A DNA stretch of 64,000 nt from Limimaricola pyoseonensis (GCF_900102015.1 NZ_FNAT01000011.1:16207-80206), one strand, 5' to 3'; counted from the first letter of the stretch, positions 16,324 to 24,574 are shown. Notes: generated by a model not told the origin, from the sequence alone. Made by a program: numbers and translations.

Positions 16324-16349
16324 GCGGCCCGCCCTTCGGGGCGGGTCGC
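16324..16349 (+). terminator. UUCG-capped stem-loop after flagellin
   Basis: GCGGCCCGCCC (16324-16334) pairs with GGGCGGGTCGC (16339-16349), with one mismatch, around a TTCG tetraloop. It lies 8 bases after the flagellin stop and has no U-tract. It probably stabilises the 3' end of the abundant flagellin mRNA or limits read-through into flaF-flbT. The remaining ~125 bases before flaF show no gene. Confidence 0.55.
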
Positions 16350-16476
16350 ACCTCCGGGCCGAGCCCGATCCTGCAGACATCTTCGACCGGCCGACGCGTC
16401 CGCGCGATCCCGCCCGCGTGTCCGCCGCCCACCGCGCCCCGCCAGAAGTGCAGGGCCCTGAGCGAGAGCAGAACGC

Positions 16477-16875
16477 ATGAGCATCGCCGCCTACAAGACC
16501 ACCATCCGCGAAAGCGAAAGCCCCCGTCAGATCGAACGTCGCGTGCTGAGCCGCGTCACCGGCCAGCTGGCCGAGCGGGCCGAGGCCTTCGACCGGGCCG
16601 AGAACCTTCGCGACCGCAGCACGCTGCTGACCGACGGGCTGCGCGACAACCTCGCCACCAACCAGAAGTTCTGGAACGAGCTGAAGTTCGACCTGTCGCA
16701 GCCGGGCAACGGCCTGCCGGCCGAGCTGAAGGCGAGCCTGATCTCGCTGGCGCTCTGGGTCGATCGCCAGACCAGCGCCGTGATGGGCGGCCAGCCCGGC
16801 GTGCGCGCCCTGGTCGACATCAACCGCTCCATCGTCGCCGGCCTCGCGGGGCAGGCCACCACCGAGGTGGCGTGA
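16477..16875 (+). CDS. flaF: FlaF flagellin regulator / secretion factor
   Basis: 132 residues. The FlaF family pattern is visible: YKTTIRESESPRQIERRVLSRVT, then NQKFWNELKFDLSQPGNGLP and LKASLISLALWVDRQTSAV. FlaF is needed for flagellin synthesis or export in Caulobacter and related bacteria and works against FlbT. It lies between flagellin and flbT, one base before the flbT start, so the two are translated together. Confidence 0.93.
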   Translation: MSIAAYKTTIRESESPRQIERRVLSRVTGQLAERAEAFDRAENLRDRSTLLTDGLRDNLATNQKFWNELKFDLSQPGNGLPAELKASLISLALWVDRQTSAVMGGQPGVRALVDINRSIVAGLAGQATTEVA

Positions 16876-16876
16876 C

Positions 16877-17311
16877 ATGGCGCTCAAGCTCACCCTGCGC
16901 CCCGACGAGCGGATCGTCGTCAACGGCTGCATGATGCGCAACTCCTCGCGCCGCCACGTGCTGACCATCGAGAGCCACGCCGACGTGGTGCGCGGCCATG
17001 ACCTTCTCGACGAGGACGCGCCCGTGACCCCGGTCACGCGGGTCTACTATCTCGTCCAGAACGCGCTGATCCACGCCAAGCTGCGCGACGATCTCGTGCC
17101 GATCATCCAGAGGGAAATGGCCAACCTCGCCACCACCTTCGGCCATCCCAGCCTCGGCCACATCTTCGAGGCGGCGAACCATGTCAGCACCGGCGACTAC
17201 TACAAGGCGCTGCGGGCACTGCGCCCGGTGATGGCGCATGAGAGCGAGCTGTTCGAGCACCTGGCCCGCTCCGCCGAGCCGGCCGGGCCCGTCGCCGAGC
17301 CCGCGCGGTGA
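16877..17311 (+). CDS. flbT: FlbT flagellin translation repressor
   Basis: 144 residues. FlbT motifs are present: LTLRPDERIVVNGCMMRN near the start, then DLLDEDAPVTPVTRVYYLVQNALI and MANLATTFGHPSLGHIFEAANHVS. FlbT is an RNA-associated regulator that represses flagellin translation through the mRNA leader until the hook is complete. Its likely target is the flagellin leader at ~15270-15371. It overlaps the next gene by 4 bases (GTGA). Confidence 0.94.
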   Translation: MALKLTLRPDERIVVNGCMMRNSSRRHVLTIESHADVVRGHDLLDEDAPVTPVTRVYYLVQNALIHAKLRDDLVPIIQREMANLATTFGHPSLGHIFEAANHVSTGDYYKALRALRPVMAHESELFEHLARSAEPAGPVAEPAR

Positions 17312-18120
17312 TCTCGATCTCGGGCATGACCGCCCGGTTGGGGCTGCAGCTGGCGGACTCGACGCGCGACCGCCAGCTCGAGCTCATCCGCAAGCAGCCC
17401 GAACACCAGCGCGCCATCGCCGCCTTCGAGGAGCGGATCGGCAGCGTCACGACGGTCGACCAGCTGATGGAGGACCGGGAGCTCTACGTCTTCGTCATGA
17501 AGGCCTTCGACCTCGAGGACCAGATCTTCGGAAAGGCGATGATCCGCAAGGTTCTCGAGAGCGACAAGTCCGACCCGAAGGCGCTGGTGAACCGGCTGAC
17601 CGACTCCCGCTTCCGCGAGCTGTACGACAACATGGGCTTCGGCGGCGGCGGCACCTTCAACACCAAGACCCTGCAGGCGAGCTGGCGGACCGAGATGGTC
17701 GAGCGCTATGTCGGCCAACGCTTCGAGAGCGCCCAGGCCGAGCAGAACGAGACCGTCGGCACGGTGCTTGAGTTCCGCCGCAAGGCCGGTGACATCCGCA
17801 GCTGGTTCGACGTGCTCAAGGACGCCGAGATGGGCGAGTTCATGCGCACCGCGCTCGGCCTGCCCAAGGAGATGGTGCGGCTCGACGTCGACAAGCAGGT
17901 CGAGCTGTTCAAGTCGAAATTCGACCTCGCCAAGCTCAAGGACCCGGCCGAGCTGGAAAGGCTCGAGCGCCGCTACGTGGCGATCAGCGACGTCAAGGCC
18001 GGTGCCGATGCCAGCGCCAACCTGGCACTGCAGCTGATGAACGTGGCGGGGGCGGGGGGGCGGTTCACCCCCGTGACGCTCGACATCACCATGATCACCT
18101 CGATCCGCAAGGGCTACTGA
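17308..18120 (+). CDS. DUF1217 family flagellar-cluster protein
   Basis: 270 residues starting at a GTG that overlaps the flbT stop by 4 bases. The sequence shows the DUF1217 pattern: a helical N-terminus, MEDRELYVFVMKAFDLEDQIF, MIRKVLESDKSDPKALVNRL, and near the end a region (DVKAGADASANLALQLM) of the kind in this family. There is a single copy of the domain, whereas some rhizobial members carry several. DUF1217 proteins are found in alphaproteobacterial flagellar clusters, but their role is not known to me. Translational coupling to flbT suggests a function in filament export or regulation. Confidence 0.82.
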   Translation: MISISGMTARLGLQLADSTRDRQLELIRKQPEHQRAIAAFEERIGSVTTVDQLMEDRELYVFVMKAFDLEDQIFGKAMIRKVLESDKSDPKALVNRLTDSRFRELYDNMGFGGGGTFNTKTLQASWRTEMVERYVGQRFESAQAEQNETVGTVLEFRRKAGDIRSWFDVLKDAEMGEFMRTALGLPKEMVRLDVDKQVELFKSKFDLAKLKDPAELERLERRYVAISDVKAGADASANLALQLMNVAGAGGRFTPVTLDITMITSIRKGY

Positions 18121-18151
18121 GACCGGGGCAAGGCCACCGGCCCCCCGCGGT

Positions 18152-19246
18152 TCATTCGAGGATGTCCTCCTCCTCATCGCCGGCGCTCGGCAGCTCGATC
18201 GCGCCGTCCTCGGCCAACTGCCGCGTGAAGTCGACGATCATGGTCTGCGCGGCGCGGGCGTCGCGGCCGCGCACCGGGCCCATCGTGTTCATCTCGTCGA
18301 GCAGCATGTCGCGCGCCCGCGCCGTCAGCGCGTCGAGGAAATGCGCGCGCATCTCCTTGCTCGCCCCCCTGAGCGCCAGCGGCAGCGTGTTGCCCTGCAG
18401 CCCGCGCATCACCCGCGCCAGGCTCTGCGCGTCGAGCCGGATCAGGTCGTCGAAGGTGAACATCTTCGCCTTGATCCCCTCAAGCGCGCCTGGCACGCGG
18501 GTCTCGAGCGCCTCCTGCAGGGTCTCGAACAGGTCTCGGTCGAGCTTGTTGAACAGGTCGGCCATGCGCTGCTCCATCTCGACCTCGCCCGACTGCGCCC
18601 CGGCCGAGAGCATGTCGCTCTGCAGCGTCTCCTCGATCTGCTGCATCATCTTCGGCGGCACCGCCTCCATGCGGATCATCCGTTCGACCACCTCCTGCAT
18701 CCGCTCCTCGCCCAGAAGCGGCAGCACCTTGGCCGCCACGTCGGGCGAGACGTTGCCCAGGATCGCCGCGGCGGTCTGCTCGTGCTCGCCCTTGAGGTAG
18801 CCCGCGATCGCCACCTCGCCCATGTTCGAGAACTTGGTCCACAGGTCGCGCTCGCGCAGCGGGCCGCGGATGTCCTTCAGGATCGCCTCGACCTGATCCT
18901 CGGGCAGGAAGCCGCGCAGCATCGCCTCGGCGGTGGCGATCGAGCCGACCACGCCGCCGCCGGTGTCGACCTCGGCCGAGAACTCGGCCAGCACCGCCTC
19001 GACCGTCTCGGCCTTGACCAGCCCCAGCCGCGCCACGGCGCGGGTGATCTTCTGGATGTCCTCGGGCGAGAGCTTGCGCATCAGCTCGGTGCCGCGCTCC
19101 TCGCCCAGGCACAGGAACAAGATCGCCGCCTTCTCCGCGCCCCTGAGCCGGCGCTGCGGCGGGGTGGGCGGGGTCGCGGCGTGGCGCACCGGCCCTGTGG
19201 CGGCCATCGGGTTGGCGATCGGCAGGTCCTGGGGTTCCGTGGTCAT
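18152..19246 (-). CDS. fliG: FliG rotor switch protein
   Basis: 364 residues. A ~30-residue Pro-rich N-terminal extension precedes LRGAEKAAILFLCLGEERGTEL. The middle domain has EHEQTAAAILGNVSPDVAA in place of the usual EHPQ motif. The C-terminal domain has MFTFDDLIRLD and LPLALRGASKEMRAHFLDAL, the torque helix region MLLDEMNTMGPVRGRD, and a charged tail. FliG couples MotA to the MS and C rings. I choose the ATG at 19246 (GAGG 5 bases upstream) over the GTG at 19252. It is the last gene of the fliF-fliH-fliN-fliP-fliG block and convergent with the DUF1217 gene. Confidence 0.95.
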   Translation of the reverse strand: MTTEPQDLPIANPMAATGPVRHAATPPTPPQRRLRGAEKAAILFLCLGEERGTELMRKLSPEDIQKITRAVARLGLVKAETVEAVLAEFSAEVDTGGGVVGSIATAEAMLRGFLPEDQVEAILKDIRGPLRERDLWTKFSNMGEVAIAGYLKGEHEQTAAAILGNVSPDVAAKVLPLLGEERMQEVVERMIRMEAVPPKMMQQIEETLQSDMLSAGAQSGEVEMEQRMADLFNKLDRDLFETLQEALETRVPGALEGIKAKMFTFDDLIRLDAQSLARVMRGLQGNTLPLALRGASKEMRAHFLDALTARARDMLLDEMNTMGPVRGRDARAAQTMIVDFTRQLAEDGAIELPSAGDEEEDILE

Positions 19247-19253
19247 GCGCACC

Positions 19254-20081
19254 TCATCCGCCGGCGACCGGCATGTAGCTTTCCATCAGGCTTCCGGCCA
19301 GCATGTACCAGCCGTCGATCAGAACGAAGAAGATCACCTTGAAGGGCAGGGAGATCAGCACCGGCGGCAGCATCATCATGCCCGCCGACATCAGCACCGA
19401 GGCGACGATCAGGTCGATCGCCACGAAGGGCAGGTAGATCAGGAAGCCGATCGAGAAGGCCCGGCGCAGCTCCGAGATCATGAAGGCCGGCACCAGCGTC
19501 CGCCACGACGCCTCGGCCGCCGTCTCGGGCAGCACCAGCTCGCCCGCCGTGCCGTCCGAGCGGTCCGCGAGATCGGCGAAGAGCTCGATGTCGCGCGGCC
19601 GCGTGTTGGCGAACATGAAGGCCTTGAACGGGTCGCCCACCCGCATCAGCGCCTGCTCCTCGGTGATGGCGTTGTTGAGCAGCGGCTGCAGACCGCCCTC
19701 CCAGGCATCCTCGAAGACCGGCTGCATGACGAAGAAGGTCATGAACAGCGCCATTGAGGTCAGTACCATGTTGGGCGGGGTCTGGTTGAGCCCCAGCGCC
19801 GAGCGCAGGATCGAGAAGACGATCACGAAGCGCGTGAAGCAGGTCATGACGATCAGCAGGCCCGGCGCGATCGACAGCACCGTCATCAGCGCCACGAGCT
19901 GCAGGATCCGCCCCGAGAGCGAGGCCCGCTCGTCCGAGCCGTCGGGCGCGTCGGACAGCACGTCGCCCAACGCGTCGAGCAGCCCCGCGCCATCCTGCGC
20001 GAGGGCCGGGCCGGCGAGGGCCACGAGCGCCAGCACGGCGATCCACGCCGCGCGGCCGGGGAGGGCGCGCCTCGGGCTCAA
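19254..20081 (-). CDS. fliP: FliP flagellar export gate protein
   Basis: 275 residues with a signal peptide, then the FliP core: LMTVLSIAPGLLIVMTCFTRFVIVFSILRSALGLNQTPPN in segments, FMTFFVMQPVF, PAFMISELRRAFSIGFLIYLPF, DLIVASVLMSAGMMMLPP and LPFKVIFFVLIDGWYMLAGSL. FliP with FliQ and FliR forms the export gate through which rod, hook and filament subunits pass. The start is TTG with GAGGAA 7 bases upstream; no ATG fits the signal peptide. It sits between fliN and fliG with gaps of only 4 and 7 bases. Confidence 0.96.
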   Translation of the reverse strand: MSPRRALPGRAAWIAVLALVALAGPALAQDGAGLLDALGDVLSDAPDGSDERASLSGRILQLVALMTVLSIAPGLLIVMTCFTRFVIVFSILRSALGLNQTPPNMVLTSMALFMTFFVMQPVFEDAWEGGLQPLLNNAITEEQALMRVGDPFKAFMFANTRPRDIELFADLADRSDGTAGELVLPETAAEASWRTLVPAFMISELRRAFSIGFLIYLPFVAIDLIVASVLMSAGMMMLPPVLISLPFKVIFFVLIDGWYMLAGSLMESYMPVAGG

Positions 20082-20085
20082 CGGG

Positions 20086-20454
20086 TCATTCCTCGGAGAC
20101 GTAGTCCTTGACGATGTCGGTCAGCGACACGCCGATCCGGTTCTCGCCCAGCTTGACGAGGTCGCCGCGCGCCACGAGGCGGTCGTTGATCATCACGTCC
20201 ACCGGCTCGCCGATTCGCTTGTCGAGCTCGATCACCGAGCCGCGGCCGAGCTTGAGCAGCTGCGCGATCGGCATCTTGGCGTGGCCGAGCACGATCTGCA
20301 CGTCGAGGCCGACATTCAGCATCGCCTCGATGTTGCGCCCGCCCTTGGGCGCCTCGGCCTGCGGGGCGGCGTCGAACACCGCCGCGCCGTCGCCCTCGAT
20401 CTCGGGGAACTCGGCGCCCGCCGCCTGCGGCGCCTGCTGTTTCGTGTCACTCAC
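20086..20454 (-). CDS. fliN: FliN C-ring switch protein
   Basis: 122 residues. A Pro/Ala-rich N-terminal third is followed by the SpoA/FliN domain: MLNVGLDVQIVLGHAKMPIA, LLKLGRGSVIELDKRIGEP, VDVMINDRLVARGDLVKL and RIGVSLTDIV. FliN builds the base of the C ring with FliM and docks FliH. It has a GTG start overlapping the fliH stop by 4 bases. Confidence 0.94.
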   Translation of the reverse strand: MSDTKQQAPQAAGAEFPEIEGDGAAVFDAAPQAEAPKGGRNIEAMLNVGLDVQIVLGHAKMPIAQLLKLGRGSVIELDKRIGEPVDVMINDRLVARGDLVKLGENRIGVSLTDIVKDYVSEE

Positions 20455-21110
20455 GTCCGGTCCTCCGGCTGGTCGGTTGCGGGCCCGGCGGCGGTCTCGA
20501 GCGCGCCGAGGATGGTCTGGCAGATCTGGTCGAAGCTGTAGTCGAGCCGGCCGCCGTCCCAGGCGACACGGGCCGCGCCGTGCGGCAGGGCCGGGTCGGG
20601 GCGCAGCTCGACCCGCTCGCCCAGCCCGAGCGCGGCCGCCTCGTGCGCCACGCGGGGCCCGAGCGCCCCGGCCGCCTCGGCCGGCAGCGTCACCACGAGG
20701 CGCGGGCTCGACAGGCCCAGCGACAGCCCGCGCCGGATCTGCGCCAGCGCCCGGTCCTGCCCCTTGCGCGCGAGTATCTCGGGCAGCACCTGCTGCGCCA
20801 CGCCGGCGGCATAGGCCAGCACCTGCCGCTCGAGCGCCGCGCGATGGGCGGCCTCGCTGCGGCCCAAACCCTCCAGCTCGGCGCGCAGCGCCTCGAGCGT
20901 CTCGCCCTGGCGCCGTGTCTCGGCGGCCTCGGCCTCGGCCAGCGCCTCGGCCCGGCCCTGCGCGCGGCCCTCCTCGCGCGCGGCGGCGCGCGCCTCGGCC
21001 AGCGCGGCGGCGAGATCCTCGTCGCTGTGGCGCGCGGCCGGGGCCTGCGGGCCGCCGCGGCGTTCCTCGGCCAGCTCGCGGTCGAAGTCGCGGTCGAAGA
21101 TGAAGCTCAC
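20451..21110 (-). CDS. fliH: FliH-like regulator of the export ATPase
   Basis: 219 residues. A long charged Ala/Glu-rich helix (residues ~30-90, LAEARAAAREEGRAQGRAEA) is followed by a C-terminal domain with ILARKGQDRALAQIRRGLSL and LDYSFDQICQTILGAL, the layout of FliH/HrpE. FliH anchors the FliI ATPase to the C ring and restrains its activity. It has a GTG start and 4-base overlaps with fliF and fliN. FliH is poorly conserved, so the order fliF-fliH-fliN and the helical pattern are the main support. Confidence 0.82.
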   Translation of the reverse strand: MSFIFDRDFDRELAEERRGGPQAPAARHSDEDLAAALAEARAAAREEGRAQGRAEALAEAEAAETRRQGETLEALRAELEGLGRSEAAHRAALERQVLAYAAGVAQQVLPEILARKGQDRALAQIRRGLSLGLSSPRLVVTLPAEAAGALGPRVAHEAAALGLGERVELRPDPALPHGAARVAWDGGRLDYSFDQICQTILGALETAAGPATDQPEDRT

Positions 21111-22870
21111 GCGCGGTCCTCCTCGGCCAGCCAGCCCTGCACGACCTTCAGCGCGGCCACGGGCTCGCTTTCCACGAGGTCGCCGACCGAGACTAGCCGC
21201 TGGCGGCGGACCTTGCCGTCGACCGAGGCCAGCGCGACCATCTCGTCGGGGTCGTAGGAGGCGAGCTGCTGCTCGGGCAGCATGGCGCGCAGCTGGGCGG
21301 CGGCGCCGTCGGGGGCCGCGCCGCCGGCGACGGCCGCGGCAGAGGTCCCGGCGGCGGGCAGGGCGCCCGGCTCGGCCTGCTGGCGGCTGCCGCCCGGCAG
21401 CATCTGGCGCGCGCCCTCGAAGGCCTGCCCGAGCGCCGGGGTGCCGCCACCGCCGAAGCCTGCATCCGCGCCGGCCAGCGCCAGCCCCGGCTCGGGGACC
21501 ATGCGGCGCAGGAGCGGCCGCAGCCCGAAGGCCAGCACCGCCGCCACCAGCGCCAGCGCGAAGCTGCCGCGCAGGATGGCGCCGAAATTCTGGGCGATGG
21601 TCTGGCCCAGCGACAGCCCGACCGGCGCGCCGAGATCCATCGAGTAGTCCATGAAGCGCAGGCTGTCGACGGAGACCTGGTCGCCGCGCGCCTCGTCGAA
21701 GCCGATCGCCGAGCGCACCAGCTGGGTCAGGCGCTCGATCTCTTCGGGGCTGCGCTCCTGATAGGCGGTCTCGCCGTTCGAGGCGACGTTGTAGATGCCG
21801 TTGACCAGCACCGCGACCGAGATCCGCTGCACCGCGCCGGGCTCGCGCACCGTCTCGGACTGGGTCGAGCCGATCTCGTAATTGACGATCTCGTCGTTGC
21901 GGGTGGTGTTCGAGGCCGACCCGGCGCCGCCATCGACGCCGCCGCCGAGCTCGGCCGGCAGGTTGTTGGCGACCCCGACCTCGGGCTCGCCGCCGTCGCG
22001 GTCCTGGCTTTCCTCCTGCCGGGTCTCGGTCGAGCGGACCACCTGCTGGGCCGGATCGAAGCTTTGCTGGCGGATCACCTCGCGCGCGTTCGACAGCTCG
22101 ACATTGACCTGCACGCGGGCGTTGCCGGCGCCGACGCGGGCGGTCAGCATCTCGGTGATCGAGCGTTGCAGCCGCTCTTCCATGGTGGCGCCGGCGGCCT
22201 GGATGCCGGCCTCTCCCTCGACCTCCTCCGACAAAATTGTCTCGCCGCTGGCCGAGAGCACGGTGACGCGCGAGGGCGACAGCTCCGGCACGGCGGAGGC
22301 GACCAGCGCCCGGATCGCGAGGCCCTGGCGGCGGCTGATCTGGCTGGTCACGCGGCCGCGCACGATCACCGAGGCCGAGGGCTCGGGCCGGGTGCGCGAG
22401 AAGGCCTCGCGCTCGGGCAGCACCAGGTGCACCCGCGCCGCGTCGACGCCCTCGATTGTCTGGATCGAGCGCGCGAGCTCGCCCTCGAGCGCGCGCAGCC
22501 GGCTGACCTGCTGCATGAAGCTGTTCATGCCGAGCCCGGAGGACTGGTCGAAGATCTCCCAGCCGGCCGTGCCCTCGTCGGGCAGGCCCTGCTCGGCCAG
22601 CGCCATGCGCGCGCGCGCCACGTCGGGCTGCGGCACCGAGACGATGGTGCCGCCGCCCGACAGCTCCACCTTGAAGCCGTCCTGCTCCAGCGCGCTCACC
22701 ACCCGGCCGGCCGCGCCGAGCGACAGGTCGGTGTAGAGCGGCGCGAAGCTCGGGGCGAGCGCGAGGTTCAGCCCGATCACGAGCGCCAGCACCAGCCCGA
22801 GGCCGGTGGCGCCGAGCGCGATGAGCTTTGTCCGGCCCAGGGCCAGCAGATTGTCCAGGATCGGTTTCAC
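21107..22870 (-). CDS. fliF: FliF MS-ring protein
   Basis: 587 residues. Two membrane segments (residues ~18-38 and ~425-445) flank a large periplasmic region with YscJ/FliF domains: PLYTDLSLGAAGRVVSALEQDGFKVEL, VPQPDVARARMALAEQGLP and MNSFMQQVSRLRALEGELARSIQ. The cytosolic tail ends LVESEPVAALKVVQGWL, the FliG-binding part. FliF is the first flagellar structure to assemble. I take the GTG at 22870 as start because it gives the normal family N-terminus; a TTG at 22906 preceded by AAGGA is the alternative. It heads the fliF-fliH-fliN-fliP-fliG operon. Confidence 0.95.
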   Translation of the reverse strand: MKPILDNLLALGRTKLIALGATGLGLVLALVIGLNLALAPSFAPLYTDLSLGAAGRVVSALEQDGFKVELSGGGTIVSVPQPDVARARMALAEQGLPDEGTAGWEIFDQSSGLGMNSFMQQVSRLRALEGELARSIQTIEGVDAARVHLVLPEREAFSRTRPEPSASVIVRGRVTSQISRRQGLAIRALVASAVPELSPSRVTVLSASGETILSEEVEGEAGIQAAGATMEERLQRSITEMLTARVGAGNARVQVNVELSNAREVIRQQSFDPAQQVVRSTETRQEESQDRDGGEPEVGVANNLPAELGGGVDGGAGSASNTTRNDEIVNYEIGSTQSETVREPGAVQRISVAVLVNGIYNVASNGETAYQERSPEEIERLTQLVRSAIGFDEARGDQVSVDSLRFMDYSMDLGAPVGLSLGQTIAQNFGAILRGSFALALVAAVLAFGLRPLLRRMVPEPGLALAGADAGFGGGGTPALGQAFEGARQMLPGGSRQQAEPGALPAAGTSAAAVAGGAAPDGAAAQLRAMLPEQQLASYDPDEMVALASVDGKVRRQRLVSVGDLVESEPVAALKVVQGWLAEEDRA

Positions 22871-22900
22871 GGAAAAGGCCTCGCCGGTACGGGTCTTTCT

Positions 22901-22945
22901 ACCCAAACTATCCTTATTTGGTCACACTCATCAAGTATAGTTGGG
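22901..22945. promoter_or_regulatory. Inverted repeat in the fliF/fliL divergent promoter region
   Basis: ACCCAAACTAT (22901-22911) and ATAGTTGGGT (22936-22945) are near-perfect inverted copies (10 bp, one extra A) separated by 24 bases, in a markedly AT-rich 100-base stretch between fliF (-) and fliL (+). TATAGT at 22936-22941 could be a -10 for fliL and, on the other strand, TTGATG-N16-GATAGT could serve fliF. The symmetric placement suggests shared control of both operons. Confidence 0.4.
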
Positions 22946-23016
22946 TGAATGTTCTTGCCTGTTCGACCAAAAGACCACATATTGTTTGCAAGTCTAACAG
23001 AGCGTGGGCGGGACCG

Positions 23017-23610
23017 ATGGCCAAGCCGGCAACAGCGCAGGCGATGCAGTCCGGTGAGGCTGCCAAGCCGGGCAAGCTGCGATTCCTGCTGCTCGGCCTG
23101 GTGTCCATTCTGTGCCTGGGCGGCGGGCTGGCCGCGGCGGTCGGGCCGGCGCGCCTGGCCGAGATGGCCGGGCTCGGGGATGCACCGGCCGAGGCCGAGA
23201 AAGCCGACGCGCCGGAGGCCGCCGCTGCCTACGCGTCGAGTGACAAGGGCGAGAAGGGCGACAAGGGCAAGGGGCAGGCCGCGGCGACGGGGCACATGCT
23301 GATGCCGTTCGAGCAGATCATCGTCAACGTCACCGCGACCACCGCCGCGGGCCGCCAGACCAGCCGGTTCCTCAAGATGGACCTCGCGCTGGTCTACGAC
23401 GCCGCGCTGCCGGGGGCGGATCTGCTGGAGCAGCGCCGCATCTACCTGCGCGACAGCTTCCAGGATTACCTGCGCCAGCTCGACGAGCGCGACCTGCAGG
23501 GCTCGGCCGGCCTCGCCGGAGTGAAGTCCGAGCTGCTGCGCCGCGCCCGCGCGGTGGGCGGCGGCGACGCCCCGCGCGAGATCCTCGTCTCCGACATGAT
23601 CGTGCAATAG
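23017..23610 (+). CDS. fliL: FliL flagellar basal-body protein
   Basis: 197 residues. A cytosolic N-terminus, one membrane segment (residues ~22-45, LRFLLLGLVSILCLGGGLAAAVG) and a charged linker lead to the FliL periplasmic domain: MLMPFEQIIVNVTATT, RFLKMDLALVYD, LRDSFQDYLRQLDERDLQGSAGL and EILVSDMIVQ at the C-terminus. FliL surrounds and stabilises stators. It lies 4 bases before fliM, the common fliL-fliM order. The start is chosen at the ATG after GGCGGGACCG; the longer open frame upstream lies in the promoter region. Confidence 0.93.
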   Translation: MAKPATAQAMQSGEAAKPGKLRFLLLGLVSILCLGGGLAAAVGPARLAEMAGLGDAPAEAEKADAPEAAAAYASSDKGEKGDKGKGQAAATGHMLMPFEQIIVNVTATTAAGRQTSRFLKMDLALVYDAALPGADLLEQRRIYLRDSFQDYLRQLDERDLQGSAGLAGVKSELLRRARAVGGGDAPREILVSDMIVQ

Positions 23611-23614
23611 GGCC

Positions 23615-24574
23615 ATGGCGATGATTCAACGCACGCTCCGCCTGCCCGAGGGCGGCCTCACCCAGGGCAGCATCGAAGAGCAGATCATAGAGATGGCCTC
23701 GCTCAGCTACGAGCGGCTGCCGCTGCTCGAGGCGATCGTCGAGCGCTACGCGCTCGGGCTCGGCGCCGCCTTCAAGAGCTTCTGCGGCAGCCCCTGCGAG
23801 GTGACGGTCCGCTCCTTCGACTACCTGCCCTGCGGGCCGGCGCTCGAATCCCTGCCGGCGCCGGCGCTGACGGCGGTGGTGCGGGTCCAGCCCTGGGACG
23901 GCCGGCTCGGCCTGACGATCTCGCCCGAACTGATGTTCTCGCTGCTCGAGCTGATGCTCGGCGGCCGGTCGGGGCCGAGCAAAAGCTGGACGCCGCGCAG
24001 CTTCACCGCGATCGAGAAGCGCTTCGCCGAGCGCGTCGCCGGCGTGGCGCTGCGCGATCTCGAGAACGCCTTCGAGACCGTCGACGAGATCAGCTGCCGG
24101 ATCGAGCACCTCGAGACCAGTCCGCAGAACGCCATGCTCGCGCCGCCGGCCGCGGCCGCGATCCGGGTGGTGCTGCGCGTCACCGTCGAGGAGCGGCAGG
24201 GCGACCTCGCCCTGGTGATCCCCGACAGCCTGATCGACACGGTCCGTTCGCTTCTGGTCCAGAGCTTCCCGGGCGGCGAGATCGCCGGCGGCGACGGCGG
24301 CTGGCGCGCGGCGCTGAGCCGGTCGATCACCGGCTCGGAAGCCCGGTTGACGGCGGTTCTGCACGAGGTGAAGCTGGAGCTTCGCGATGTTCTGGAGTGG
24401 CAGCGCGGTCAGGTGCTGGACCTCGGCATCGGGATGGACCACGAGGTGGAGGTGCGGTGCAGCGGCCACGCGATGTTCCGCGCCGCGATCGGCCGGCGCA
24501 AGACCGGCGCGATGGCGCTGCGGGTGACCGAAGAAATCGGCCAGGGGGACGACGAGGATGGCCCTGTTGATTGA
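23615..24574 (+). CDS. fliM: FliM C-ring switch protein
   Basis: 319 residues. The CheC-like middle domain (LPLLEAIVERYALGLGAAFKSF, VRVQPWDGRLGLTISPELMFSLLELMLGG, FTAIEKRFAERVAGVALRDLENAF) and the C-terminal SpoA domain (LHEVKLELRDVLEWQRGQVLDLGI) are clear. FliM joins FliG to FliN and normally receives CheY-P through an N-terminal LSQxEIDALL motif. I cannot see that motif here; the N-terminus instead reads EEQIIEMASLSYE, so CheY contact may differ. The gene overlaps the next by 17 bases. Confidence 0.92.
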   Translation: MAMIQRTLRLPEGGLTQGSIEEQIIEMASLSYERLPLLEAIVERYALGLGAAFKSFCGSPCEVTVRSFDYLPCGPALESLPAPALTAVVRVQPWDGRLGLTISPELMFSLLELMLGGRSGPSKSWTPRSFTAIEKRFAERVAGVALRDLENAFETVDEISCRIEHLETSPQNAMLAPPAAAAIRVVLRVTVEERQGDLALVIPDSLIDTVRSLLVQSFPGGEIAGGDGGWRAALSRSITGSEARLTAVLHEVKLELRDVLEWQRGQVLDLGIGMDHEVEVRCSGHAMFRAAIGRRKTGAMALRVTEEIGQGDDEDGPVD

